Source of the DNA: Bolinopsis microptera
Lineage: Eukaryota; Ctenophora; Tentaculata; Lobata; Bolinopsidae
Length of the DNA stretch: 64,000 nucleotides
Assembly: GCF_026151205.1 (NCBI RefSeq)
Contig: NC_087072.1
Span: 20,364,103 to 20,428,102 of the forward strand
Direction: 5' to 3'
The notes beneath the pieces were generated by a model. It was not told the origin of the DNA. It made no database searches and saw only the letters and a program-made list of their open reading frames with translations. Each line of letters opens with the position of its first letter. Positions within the stretch are counted from its first letter, which is position 1. The translations under genes were made by a program, and so were the position numbers. Shown piece after piece: positions 12,247 through 25,300 of this stretch.

Positions 12247-13645
12247 ATGCCGCTCCTATATTCATGTGTCTCGTACGGAACTAAAGTACTAGCAGACTAT
12301 GCGGATGTAACTGGTAATTGGGAGGTAGTGACACAGGAGATTCTGGACAAAACACAGGGTCGTTACCAACAGCACACTTACCGGGGGGAGCAGTGAGTTT
12401 TAGTAATTTAGCAGTATTTAGCAGTATTTCATCCGCTAAATTTTCAGTAAATTATTTAACAAATTGGGCATCCTCCTATTCCTTCAATACAATTGCTTTC
12501 CGAACGGGGCATATTTAACACGTCCTAAAGTGTGTTAGTGTGTATATACTGTATACTGTATACTGTATAACTTCAAACTACACTTTCAGGTACCACTTCC
12601 ATGTACTTATAAGGGGACGGTTCACATTCCTTGTGGTTGCAGACGAAAACTTTCCAACTGAAACATCATTCAGATATCTTGAAAAGGTTCCTTAATTAAT
12701 TTCATGATGTAGAATATCATACGAAATTGGGTCTCAATCACCGTATAAAGCTCAGCTCTTACTTGAAGTTCGCGTTGGCCACAACACTATTACCTTTACA
12801 TTGTTCGTCATGACATACTCCCAAACTATTTCAATCACTAAAAAGGGTTTGCCTAACAGATTGGTGCAGAGTTTATAATAGGAAATCCGCCCAAAAATAT
12901 CAAAGATATCACACCTTATGGACTACGGGGAAAGTTCTCTTCAACAATGTCATCATGTCTCGTGAGTTCAAATACCACATTAAATACCACATGTCTCGTG
13001 AGTTGAAGTACTAAGTTTTGTTGCAGATTTCTATTGGGTAGCGAAATTAGACTCTAACTTCACACGTGACGTCAAACTTTAATTAAACTATTTTAACCAG
13101 GCCGAATACAACAAAACAAAGGAAGTGGTTACAGATTCGGCCCCCAGAGAAACAAGGCTTGACATAGTAAACGAGGAGAGGGAAACAGAGGATAACATTT
13201 CTGAGTTTCAGCTACAAGAAGATTGTGCGATCAAACTGCTACGTGAACAAGTACAAGATATAAAGGGGATCATGTCAAGAAAACTCAGGAGAGTTTTCTC
13301 CAGGGAAGTCTTGATTAAGACCATGGACGTGAAAACAAGAGAACTCCTAGACAACGTGAGTAATTCTTAGTATTTATTTTCTTAGGGGTCATTATTTGTA
13401 CAAATTCCTTAATTCAACAGAACCAAATTAACAAAATCAATATTTTTCACAACGGAAACTATAATACTTCAACCTCAAAGTATAATCCCTCTTGTTTTCT
13501 TCAGACAAAGGATTTTAAGATAGTATCTATTGATGTGAACAAACGAGAGTGGTGGCGAAACCGAAAGATCGTGATATCAGCAATCACAGTGTCGCTGATT
13601 TGTTCTACTGTAATTGTTTTGTTTATATTTTTCTCTCTTCATTAA
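12247..13645 (+). CDS. Divergent longin-domain R-SNARE (VAMP7-like paralogue)
   Basis: Five exons: 12247-12392, 12590-12686, 12860-12961, 13101-13355 and 13505-13645 (TAA), giving 246 residues. Exons 1-3 encode a longin fold starting MPLLYSCVSYGTKVLADYAD, with FTFLVVADENFP in the second exon. Exon 4 begins with about 30 acidic residues not found in the sister gene, then a SNARE motif (VQDIKGIMSRKLRRVFSREV) in which Arg is kept at the presumed zero layer. The LERGExL context of ordinary VAMPs is lost. Exon 5 has a WWRNRK juxtamembrane motif and a C-terminal membrane anchor (VISAITVSLICSTVIVLFIF). Longin VAMPs mediate late endosomal, lysosomal and secretory fusion. Intron positions and phases equal those of the gene at 22335-27038. 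The altered motif suggests changed pairing or loss of fusion activity. Confidence 0.88.
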
Positions 13646-14260
13646 AACTTATATTATATATTATTTCAATGGCGTTAAAGTCTTTTGTCAAATCACGACC
13701 TGTACTGTTAGCGATTGAAACCCAACCAGTTTATACTTTTAATTGATAATTTGTCATTTTTTAGATATTTGTTTTTGAGTTTTTGAGATTTTTGCCGTCT
13801 TATATTTCAGTTGATCTTTTTTCTGTTTCAATGTGAAATTCATCTGGTACAATTCATTTGATTTATATTTGCGTACATTTTGAATCTCATTCTATGTATT
13901 ATACTCATCGATAGTTAAAATCGAAGAGAATCAATCATGCAAAAAATCCTAGAACAAAGCAAGATGTCGTGCATGGAAAACGTTATTAAATATTATTAAG
14001 ATGTAAGAACTGAAGAAAATTACATTCTGTTATCAACATCCCCCAATCTACCATGCACACTGCATAAATCATTAGATATTAACATCTTACAGAACAACTC
14101 ACACGACATAAAAGCTACCATGCAAAATTTTAAGATATTTTATGTCGTTAAAATAAATTTTTTTGCCTAGGTTCAACTTTTTTCTCATGAAACAAAAACG
14201 TATCATTTTGCATGCTTTGGCCCTTATATTTTATTAGGCGGGAGAGCACAAGAAATTATT
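13646..14260. other. Spacer between convergent genes
   Basis: AT-rich 3' flank of the R-SNARE paralogue, with several AATAAA-like A/T stretches. No coding exon or RNA gene was recognised. Confidence 0.5.
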
Positions 14261-14952
14261 CTACATTGAGGCATCTTCCTGTTCCGCTCCTGTACGAGGA
14301 GTACTGCTCATTAACCTCAGACCCTCAATCCCTGGTTCGTTATGTTCCTCATTGTTCCAGTCCTCCGTTATAAAAGTGCTCCCAGTTTCAAGCCCATCTA
14401 AGCCCTTGTCAGAGCGGCAACTCTTGCGTGATATTAGAGTGCGTTCTGTCACTAGACAACCAGACAATTCAGATATCTTGGGACAAGTGTTGGGTCTCAG
14501 ATTCATCAACCGTGAATTCTGGTTGAGCTGTCTTAGCACCTGGTTGTTGCGATGCCATATCACTGACATCTCATTCAGCTCTTTCCTGAGAAATCTGCTG
14601 ATTGGAGATCAGAGCTGAGAAGTTTGACGAGCATGCAGTTTTGTAGTCCTTTTGATAAGATTTAATGTGCACATCCTTTGACGTTAAGCGGGCTTTGGCT
14701 GTTTCTGCTTTTTTCATCTGTCACCAAGCATGAAACTTAGCTCTTGGAACAAAACAAATGTACGAGTCTACAACTTCTTGGTACACATGCACAATCTTTT
14801 GACACAAATTAGATCACCACAAACGAGATGTGTAAAACACGAACCTGTTGTTAAGAGGAGATTGTATTTCCTGCTGTGTCCTGTTCTTTCTCCGACTCAT
14901 CCTCTTAATGGGACCCAGCACGCGGCCGTCTTCATCTTCTCCCGACCCTGCA
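14261..14952 (-). CDS. Exons of an unidentified minus-strand gene
   Basis: The terminal coding segment runs from about 14594 or 14585 down to a TAG at 14261. It contains a helical stretch (RKELNEMSVIWHRNNQVLRQ) followed by a Thr/Ser-rich tail ending EQEDASM. Two upstream segments look exon-like: near 14726-14680 (MKKAETAKARLTSKD before gtgcac) and 14952-14844 (acceptor tttgcag, GSGEDEDGRVLGPIKRMSRR, donor gttcgtg). I could not join all three with consistent phases, so the exact edges are uncertain. It may be a short independent gene, or a distal part or alternative 3' end of the LRRC27-like gene transcribed from the same strand. No domain recognised. Confidence 0.4.
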
Positions 14953-16292
14953 AACAAGCAGCAGTCGGCAATAGAGCAATACCCCACCCAAAAAGGGTAT
15001 AATAGAAACATTTCCCGCCACACCCTACCTAAATTTGGAACAACAAAGGGTTCTATGATAAAATCATAAAAGTAGCTAAAATTTAACCAATTGTTCTTTA
15101 GTACAGAGTACTAGAATTATGTACTAGGTAGGCTTCTGGCTTATGCTAATATGAGGTCACGGGTATAAGGTATTGCAGAGGCAGTTTACATATTTTATAC
15201 TTGAAGTATAGTCATCATGTTATTGCATTCAGATCTGATTCAAGGACCTCGTCAATTTCCATGTTTCATATTAAGTGTGTTTCACTCATGACTCAACCTT
15301 GCCATCTCATAAACCACGCAGATATCTTTCAAACTCATCACGTGGTTCCCTTCGTATTTTATTATGTTTAGCGTTATAACAGTCAGACAGTGTCTGTATA
15401 TAATATACTGATAATACGGGACACCCTTATATAAAACGTTTTTAGAGCCCCTGATTTCTTCCCTCGCTCATTCAAGAATCAATATTAATCATTCAGGTGC
15501 TCATTTCTAGAATTAGCCTATTCTAGGATTACGACGTTAATAACACGGTCCTTATCTCAACTTTCTTTCCACCAGAAAGGCAATATTTACAGGGAGGCAA
15601 TATTTATAGGGACATTTTTTTTGATAGACATCGGGGTAAAATATATTTTGTGGACTAAGCGAATATGTTTAAACATTGGGCATGAAATGGCAGGGTTGGT
15701 CAGGTGAAACTTTGGCCATATTTTCCAATCCATTTTTAGAATTATTTTGACAAACTTACTTAACTTTGAAATCAGTAATTTCTCGAAGCATGCTATCTAA
15801 ATTCTAATTATAAATTCTTAACGTGCGTAAGATTGTATTGTCACGCAGCAACAACATGGAGAGTAAATATTTCATTTAAAATGATATTGTCATTTTAATA
15901 TTGAATGATACTCGAGTGAATACATTAAAACTCATATTTAGAAAAATTATGAAAATCAACATTTATATAGTCACTTTACAACTCAATTACAAACGATGAA
16001 AAAATACATAATATTTATTATTTAATAATTCACATTTCTTTAAACTGATTCTATGATATTTACACGTTTCATTTTTTGACTCCATACACATTCCACTACA
16101 TCAAAGCTTACTAAAAAAGTCATGTTCAAAAAATTAGGGTCATACAATACAGGGTTTATATTACAAGAATGTGATATTTACAAAATTTTACTGGTCGTTT
16201 TACAAATAATATTAGGTAAACTTAAATAAAATCACAGCAAATCAAGTGCGTCACATCAGATAGCAGTAACCACGTGTTATTCGTTAATTAAT
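14953..16292. other. Spacer or possible 3' flank of the LRRC27-like gene
   Basis: AT-rich DNA without recognisable exons, RNA genes or inverted repeats long enough to report. The portion next to 16293 is expected to include the minus-strand 3' UTR. Confidence 0.5.
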
Positions 16293-19228
16293 TTACATAG
16301 ATCGTCGTATGACATGACTATCAGACCAGGCATTGTTATAGTTATACTGGTTATTAATACCATTTCCATTGTTCACAACATGTTTACTGCCACTGCTTTT
16401 AAATCCGTTCCCATTGTGAACAAATCCATTCCCATTTCTGGTTTGAAATCCATTCCCTTTTTTGTCGTATCCATTCACATTGCTATGGAATACATTTCCA
16501 CGTGAATTTCTGGCGAGAGATCGAGAATTTGATGGGTTGGGCAAAGTCTCCAAACTGGTCTTAGGTCGAGGTTGTACATACAAATCCTGGGTCGGGAAAC
16601 TCAAGTCACTACTCCTACTTCGAGTGTCATTGTTAATGTTGGTACATCTGCTCTTCTTGGGTTTTATCATGGGAACAAACTCGAACAATCTGCCCGTGCT
16701 CTCTGGTCTCCGAGGAATGGGGCGCTGGTTCCTGACTGGACGATCTGGTGACAGTGGTCGGTCTGGACTGGGGCTCCGTACCGCACCCCTCATTCTCATG
16801 ATGGAAGCTTGTGATCGGGCACGGCGGGGCATGCCCAGCCGGGATGGAGATGCAAGACGAGGATTAGTTAAGGAGGGTGGTGGGTCTGATGGGAGGTAGG
16901 AGAGCTCCCAGGTGGGTGGTTTCTGGGGGGAAATGTTATGGTTTTTAGAGCTGCTTATCTTCCTACCTAGATATCCTTCATTCTCCGTGATGTGTACCTC
17001 CTCCAGTGCATCTATCAACTCTGTGGTGGTAAGGGGTGTTAAGAAGAACCTTAATTTTATAATAATATCGTATTTTATAATACTTTTAAAAACCTTAAGA
17101 ATTGCTGTGAAATGCTTCACATTTCCATGGTGCGTCATGCAGTACATTCAAAGTAAAATTGTGATCTTATAATTATTACAGGCTTTACCTACTGAGGTAC
17201 TGAAATACCACTCATATATTTAGTCGGCTGAAATTTTCAATTAAAATGACAGAAATTTAGGACAGTCATATCTAAATACTTCTAAACCATAAACCTAAAA
17301 CTTTATCCTATGAAAAACAGATGAGAAGTAGAATTATTGTTTGGGATCATTTATTTTAAAATCTTTAAAATTGAAGAAGATTGAAAAAGGATACACTTGT
17401 TCTTTTAACGAAATGTAATACTCGACGTTTTATTGTAACTAATTTCATCTCATCATTCAGGTTCTAAACGATTTTATCAAAAATTAAAAACGTTAAATGT
17501 AAAAGTCATTAATTATCAAGTTTAATTTAACAGATAAGCTTAGAGATAAGCTAAAAGATACCGGGTATGAGCTGACTTTCGCTCTGTAACTCTAGTCGGA
17601 GATATTTTAGGATTTCCTGTGTCCCCTCTTGTAACACGGTTTTTGGCGGGTATTCTATAGGATTATCCGCTATGTTCAGTCCAGTTAATGTTGGCACATT
17701 TCCTGGGGAGATACATTAAGTTCTAGGAATAACAGTGTCTTGGTCACAGATGTTAGTTTGTTTAACTGTTAAAGTTCCATTTAAATTATAATCCCTAACA
17801 TAATCTCAGGATCACTCCATGCATTCGATTAGTTGCTATGGAGCCATGGTAATTTGATAGGGTAATATGAGTTCAGTTATTGTCACTTAGTAATTTTAAA
17901 AATTACTGATATTAAAGACCTGTCAGGCTTAACATAGCTATTATATAGATAATTCCAAAGATTTAGAAATTAAGTTATTTTAACGTTGTAGTTATTTAAA
18001 CGTTTTGAATAAATGCTGACCCAACGAATAAGGCTACAAAACGGAAATTATTTAATATGTGATTTGCTTCTAAGTCCAATCATTACATTTTGATTGCAAT
18101 AATTTGTTATTGATTACAAGTATTATAATGGACGATATTGTGCACAGCGAAGTACGGTATTTTCTTAGAAACACAAATTTCAAAGCTGTGGAGCTAGCTT
18201 ATTTAAAGGTAGGTAATCTGATAGGAAATATGATACAATTTCTAGGGTACCAAAATGTGACTTTACGTAATATTATTAATTGGATGATTTGTGTAATACG
18301 AATCAGTCTTGGTGTATCATGTATGAACACGTACAATACTATAATATACTTAAAAGTGAAAGTCACACTTCACAGGCGCATTGTAAAAAACATTATTCTC
18401 ACCCAGTTCAACAGGAAGTGTGGCCAGCTGGTTTCCTTGCAACAGTAATGTTCTCAACTGTCTGAAATAAGGTTTATATTAATGTTTTTCGTACAAGTTA
18501 CAACAAGTCTTCATGTTTTTATCCTGGGTTTGGACAGGATATTATACCCGCTTAAAACATTACCATCACGATACATAATAGTCAATAAATGTAATAGATT
18601 TGTACATGTAGTGTTGTAATTAGTTTAAATTAGTTATGTTAATAATATCCAAAAGAAATACAAAAAATTTTACCTCAAAGTAATAGCTTGTTCCACCAAA
18701 CTAAGAAAATAATAAACTGGTAATTAGTAATAAAATAAGCTGTATCAAAGCAAGAAGTGTAAGTGTAAACACACCTGTGTTCACCAATGGAAGTGGGTAG
18801 GGTGGTGAGGAGGTTATGTCTGAAATCCAACCACTTCAGTTGGGGTAAACTTGTGAAGAAATGATCAGGAATTGACTTTATGTCATTTGTGCAGAGGTAC
18901 AGGAACTGAAAGAAACACACTAATATATCAGATTCCAGATAGTATAGTAGTTGAAAACAAGGCCAAGGGACCCTCTACATTTATTTAATAAGTAGTAAAA
19001 TATAGTTTTAAATCAAACAATCGGTCGTAAACACCACAGTCTACCATAATATGCTATTCGTTCAGTGTGTTCTTTTTCCTTAAAAAACAGAACAATTCTA
19101 ACCTCTATATTACTAAAGTTTTTAATAGTCTTTGGAACTTCTTTAAGATGCTTGTTGCTGATGTCCAGTGTGATGGTGGTAATGATCGCATTACGCTGCT
19201 CCTCCTCCGTTATGTCACTCTCACTCAT
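16293..19228 (-). CDS. LRRC27-like leucine-rich-repeat protein
   Basis: Exons in transcript order: 19228-19103, 18905-18775, 18461-18403, 17702-17562 and 17020-16293. They total 1,185 nt with matching phases, giving 394 residues. The N-terminal half holds about four LRRs: LDISNKHLKEVP; LYLCTNDIKSIP to LKWLDFRHNLLTTLPTSIG; LRTLLLQGNQLATLPVELG; and LTGLNIADNPIEYPP, capped by a helix (TQEILKYLRLEL). The order and the xLPNLxWLDxRxN...LLLxxNxxxxLPVELG pattern fit LRRC27, a poorly characterised LRR protein. The large last exon encodes a Pro/Ser/Arg-rich disordered tail with SPSPDRPLSPDRP and Asn/Gly-rich GNGF repeats, ending RRSM. Human LRRC27's long coiled C-terminal region is not evident here, so orthology is likely but not certain. 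A donor-like gtaagg/gtagga site inside the last exon allows an alternative ending. Confidence 0.8.
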
Positions 19229-22200
19229 TACTAACTATTCATCTGGCACCATCTTACTAGAGTAAACGTCACATTGTTAGCTTATAAGCTGTAATTAGAT
19301 ACATTTATTATCTTATTATCATATTGCTTACTTCCAATTATGTTGTTATGATATTAATACGATAATCTTGTATATTTACTATCAAGTGCTATTTAACATA
19401 AATAATATATATAGCAGTAAGAAACAACTTTTAGACATTAATTGTTTATAGTACTTTTAAAGTAGCTCGGTAATGCTAACAACAGTAAAGATAAAATGGC
19501 GAAGCAGAGCAGTTACAACCAAGTATACAGATAAAGACATTTCTAAAGACCTGGCGGACTGGTTCGGTTGTCATGGAAACTACTATTACAACAATTAGAT
19601 TCAGCCTGCACTTTAAGAGGATATTGTAATTGTTGCACTTGTTTTAGAATACAACTTTTAAAGATGTCTTGCTTGACACTTTGAAAGAGGGTGGTACTAG
19701 ACGCTAGTGCTTGTGGATATTATCCACTAGATAATAGTTACTCGCATATCAACTTATTGTTCAATTAATGACAACTATTGCCCTAAATTACAATATTTAT
19801 ACACGTATGTCGGATAACATGACAGTCATTTCCTCCAATATACAAATTGTATTCAGTATATTCTATTCATTAGACAATAAACACTAATAGCCTTGTTAGT
19901 TAAGAACTGTTTTTTCGCTAGGCTTACACAGGGCTAATTAGCTTTGTCTACAAAATGATATAATTTGTATTTAATTATAATTAATCAACTACTGGACTGT
20001 TGAGAACATGACTGCCAACATTTTTGCTAGTTTGCAAAATTTAAGTAAAACTTAACATGTGACAACGTGTTCTATTAATGTGGTTTAAAACATATGCTAT
20101 CATATTAAACTAAGCAAATAAACCACAGAAAAAAGCCACAAGTAAGTACAAGTTACAAGTAACACAAGATCTCCTGATCTCTCAGAGCTGTCCGCGTCTG
20201 ACGCCGATCACTCTTCTGTTTTTGTGATATCTTAATGTAGCAAGTAGAAATCTTAATAAGTGACGTGCCACGTGACATGCATAGAATTAACAAATAGTAA
20301 GTAAGTTGTTGTTTGCGTAAGTCAAGATGCCGTCAAAAGGTCTGGTTAGTTGGCGATTCAACTGGAGCTGCTTACTTGTTATCCAGAACGTCTAGACTAT
20401 AATGAGTATCTTCAAGTGCAGTGATACGGGACAGTGCGTTTGAGAAAGTTATTACTAGCTCTTATTATATATAGATATAAGACGTAAAAGATGCTCTGAG
20501 TGGATTATTCGCTCAGACATTTCTTATTATCATACAACTTTCTGAGTTTAGGGCTATTGCCTAAACATCATGATAATCATACCTCAACCTCTCATATATC
20601 AATTAAGATGACGGTGGTGCTTTTTGCTAAACTAGATGCATATTATAATATAATAATGTCATTCTCACCAACCTCAATGATTGGTCACTGGTCATAATTT
20701 CAATCAAAACCGCGAAATTTCGGTCAAGGTGACGGCAGAAACGCTCCTCTTCAAAAAATCTTCCAAAGTTTCTTTTTATATTCTGACAATTTTCCGTTTA
20801 TCAAAGCTTTCTTTGGGAATAGAACTTTGAGTACTACCTCAATCGTGTCTTGTGCCATTCTCAGTGACCTTCCAAGTTGGTCATTCAAGAAAAATGCAGT
20901 CAAAACAGTTCAAAATTTTAATTGCATCAAAGTTTTCTCCGGAAAATTTTTTCTAATTTCAGTCAAAATAATACATATAATACATTACGTTATATATCTA
21001 TTACCATTTTACTGACACCACGTCATCAACTTTAACAGTTTAACGCGACTTCCCGCAAAAACCGTGAGAGATACCATATCATTCAAACATTTTTGACTGG
21101 GTCGAATGCTTTTATAATGGCCTTTTGACTAGTATGAAGAAATTACAAATTCGCCAGGGAATAAGAATTTTAGGTCCCAAAATTTGGACCCCCAAGTGGT
21201 GTCAAAAGATAGTTAATGACAAGAATATGTTTGAATAATATTTGAATACACCGAGAAAAACATGCGAAATTAAATAACAAATTGTTTTCTTGTCATGAAA
21301 TGTACAATGTAATCAGCCCGTTTAGTGTCATACATCAATCATTAAATCGTTCAGAAAAATCTTCATAACAATATTTTAAGAGCTGGTCAAAACATAAGCT
21401 TCACGAAAATAACAAAAATAAATTCAGATCGAACAAAATAGCATGTTAAATCACTATGCGACACTGGTGCTATTTTACCACATAACCACTGAGTCACTAA
21501 GTTCAATGATCATTCTATATTGTATTCACTCTATTTATTAACCAACAACACAAAATCCGGATAAAACCCTGACATTAAAGGGTAGTATGATATTTCAAGG
21601 CCCATGTCTTGTAGTTTGGAATGGTCAAAAGATTATATCTTAGTCTTAATCTACGATCGTCAATTGATCAAATATTTATGACCATGAAAAACAAATTGCT
21701 TTGCTTTTCATTGCCACAACTTACAAAATGTCCCACATACTGCTCAAATCTAGTTCAGTTTCGTGTCACGTGAGCATGCGAATTAAATTATATGTACTTT
21801 AGAAGCAACGCCCTATTTCTTAGCAAATAGAGCAGAGTGCAGACGCTTAGTTCAAATGTCTGACCGCGCTTGATACAATGGAATCGAACAACTAATATCT
21901 AACCTAATAATAACGTACTCTATGACATCAAGTGAATAAGTTATAGGAGTACTGGGAACTTAAAATCCGCTGTAACTACAGTATAAACAGGATTACAGTA
22001 CTGTTCACAAATAGAACGCTCGCTCCAGGATAGCTATGTGCGTGTTACCATGCTGTCAAATGATCAGGGTAAGCATTATGTGACGTGTGTATAACAGATC
22101 GTTGCACTGTAACCCTCTTTAAACACTCAACTGGGATACTCTCTTTTTAAAAAACATACAAATCTTAGCCAAAATGCGATTCAAAACGTCAAATATAATA

Positions 22201-22334
22201 TAACAATAAACATTGAAAAGCCAACACGGTAACATTTAAAAAATCCATTAACACAAAGTCCACAAAACCTCAGAAGGAATAATCATTTGGGGCATAAAAA
22301 TCTGTTTCAAGGTTTCAAAGAATCATTCAACTGT
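19229..22334. other. Intergenic spacer with one dispersed repeat
   Basis: About 3.1 kb, AT-rich, upstream of the LRRC27-like gene and downstream of the VAMP7-like gene. Short frames at 20500-21015 lack any domain. The only structured content seen is the dispersed repeat at about 20990-21230. Confidence 0.5.
20990..21230 (+). repeat. Dispersed repeat copy A
   Basis: Shares an extended, gapped similarity with 40966-41210: actgacaccacgtcatcaa, then ccgcaaaaaccgtgagagat, gaatgcttttataatggc and caagg/cagggaata with taggtc, in the same order and orientation. It is an old interspersed repeat. Neither copy shows terminal repeats or coding capacity. Confidence 0.7.
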
Positions 22335-25300
22335 TTATTTCTTTTTGAAGACCCCCTCTTGCCAGCAGATGATAAGAGATACGATCCCTACTATTAAAAG
22401 TGAAACCACCACCAGAGAAATTACCACCTTTTGGTTTTGCCACCACATCTTCCTTCGCAATCGTACAGCTTGTGATTGAAATCTGTCAGCCTGAGGAGAA
22501 ATTTGATAGAATTAATTATCATTGTGAAATTAAATGAGTTATGTGTCTGAAGCTTGGACGACGAATTTCATGATCATTGCATATTGTGTACAAGACCGTG
22601 GCGTGGACTAATTTGGCAGTTGTAATCGCTTCATATTATACACTGCACTGTAGGCTCTCTTTTAGTGGCTAATAAGTGCACATGTACAGCGTGGATTGGA
22701 GGTAGAATATGTGGGCTAGCCACTACATTCCTAAGGTATAGGATATAATATGTCGATAAAATCTCATAGCTAAGAACATTAAAACTGTAATGTTTGAAGA
22801 AACAAGGTTTTACATTAAGATTAAGCTGAGTAGTTCTCTCCTGCAACTGCTCTAAGTTTTCTCCACGTTCTAGAATTTTCTCAATATTCTGATTCATCAC
22901 TCCCTTAACATCTTCAACTTGTCCATGTAGTTCTGCCATGTTATCTACCTCCCTTGTCTTGTTAAACTGAACCTGCAAAGTGGAAAGTTTTGGTAAGTTG
23001 ATGTTTCACAATTTCAAGTTAATTATTAAACTTTGTTATTAATATGATGATTATAATATGATGACCTAATGATTAAATCATAATATGATGTCCTAAAGCA
23101 TGTGAGTAAATTATAAATAAGTGTGACATGTACATAGTGTGAATGTTTGTATTTCCATTAACATAGTTTAATACTTTCAATTACTACTATATAACTGTTT
23201 CAGGAGATATGTTCCCTGTTTATGTGTCTTAGGCTAGTGGAGCCTTGTTTGATATCCCTTCCCTTATACCCTTGGTGTTTCATTGCTTTCACTGGTACTT
23301 GCCATTTCACATTGGTAGCAAGGAAGTGAACCTGCTGATTTGAGATCTACCGTGATGACAGGTGAAAACTCAGAGGAGACACCTGCACCAAGCTTGGGTA
23401 ACAATAGGACTGGATACAAGGCTCCACCGGCTTACAAGGAAGGTCGCTGCTATGAAGACTGGAGGTTGGACATTGATCTGTGGAGTGAGTTTACAGCTCT
23501 TCCCAAGAAGAGGAGGGCAACTGCGTTTCTTTTGGAGCTGAATGAAGGAAAAGTCAAGAACCATGTTAGATCCTTGGGCAAGGAAGTGCTCATAGCTGAG
23601 GATGGCTTGGAGCAGATAATAGCTCGATTAGATAAGATCTACAAGGAAGACTCGTCACATATAGCATATAAAATATACTGTAAGTTCGAACAGTATGAAA
23701 GGCGCGATGAAATGAATCTGCAGAGTTATATATCTGAGTTCGAGAAGTTGTACGACGATCTGAAAAAGCACAAGATCGAGCTGCCAGAAGAAGTACTTGC
23801 ATATAGAGTATTGAACAGTGCCAAGCTGGCACCAGAGAAAGTCGATCTTGCATTGGCAACTGTGAAGAGTATGACCTATGCAGAGATGGCAAAAACGATA
23901 GGGAAAATCTTCACACGACTCCCAAACACCGACAGTCAGCAACACGGAAGTGAAACTACTGTGATAAAGAGTGAGCCAGAAGAGTGTAACTTTACCTACA
24001 ACAACAACTGGAGACGAGACTCTAGAGGAGGTTCAAGAGGTTCAGGGAGTTACAGTGGTCCGTACAGAAATAACCGAGGAACCAACAGAGGAACTTCATT
24101 TCCATATAATTCAGGAGATGCTAGAACCAGGTTCAATAGCGGCTGTTTTGAGTGTGGAGAAAAGGGCCATATTGTTCGTTTTTGTCCAAAGAAAGCAAGA
24201 GGTGCTCAGTACTTCGCGGAGGAAGAAATGGAATCAGAGAACTCTGGAAGCGCCTACGTGACTCTGATGGTAGAAGAAACCACCTGCACCCTCATTCAGG
24301 AGAAGCCCGATTTCAGCTCCCTAGTGTTCGAGACACTATCGTGTGCAGTCATTGATTCTGGCTGCACAAAGACTGTGGTTGGAAGAAACTGGGTTGAACA
24401 GTATGCAGAAACATTGGGAGAAGAAGAAAGACGGATGATGACTCCAACTGAATGTGCAACCCCTTTCAAGTTCGGAGATGGTAAGAAGGTGACCTCAGTT
24501 GAAAAGATAAAGATACCAGGGAGGATAGGGACGCAGAAAATACTCATCGATGCAAATGTTGTGAGTTGTGACTTACCCCTACTATTGAGCAAACCCTCTT
24601 TGAAGAAGGCAGGAGCAGTAATTGACTTAACCAAAGACATAATGATGTTCAACGGAGAACAGGTCAAATTGCTTGAGTGTAAGTCAGGACATTACTGTGT
24701 ACCCCTGTGCAACAGAAGGAGATGTCTCAGCGACTCAAGTGTGCAGTTGGTATTGACAGTTACTGAAGATACTATGGGTGGCACAGATGAAAAAGAAATG
24801 AAAAAGAAAGCCTTGAAACTGCATAGGCAGTTTGCTCATGCTCCAGCATACAAGCTGCAGAGTATGTTGAGGAATGCAGGCTTCACTAAGAAAGAGTTTA
24901 TGAAGGCTCTAGAGATAGTATGCAGTAACTGCGAAGTGTGCCAAAGATATGCTAAGCCAAAACCAAGACCGGTTGTCGGGCTGCCAAGGGGAACTGTCTT
25001 CAATGATTGTGTGGCAATGGACTTGAAAACTGTGCAAGGACAGATGTCAGGAGGATATTCCCCGTACCAGCTTGTCTTGGGAAAGAACCCGCCATTGCCA
25101 AATGTGGTAGATAATCATCTTCCTTCCTTGGAGGAGAAAGTTGCCAGTAGACATCTGGAAGACAATCTAAGAGCAATGAGGACTGCACGTGAGGAGTTCA
25201 TAAAAGCAGAGAATAGTGCTAAAATCAAACGTGTCTTGCGGTCACAGGTCCGTACCTGTCAAGACACTGTGCTGGAGATGGGTGAAAAGGTTTTCTATAA

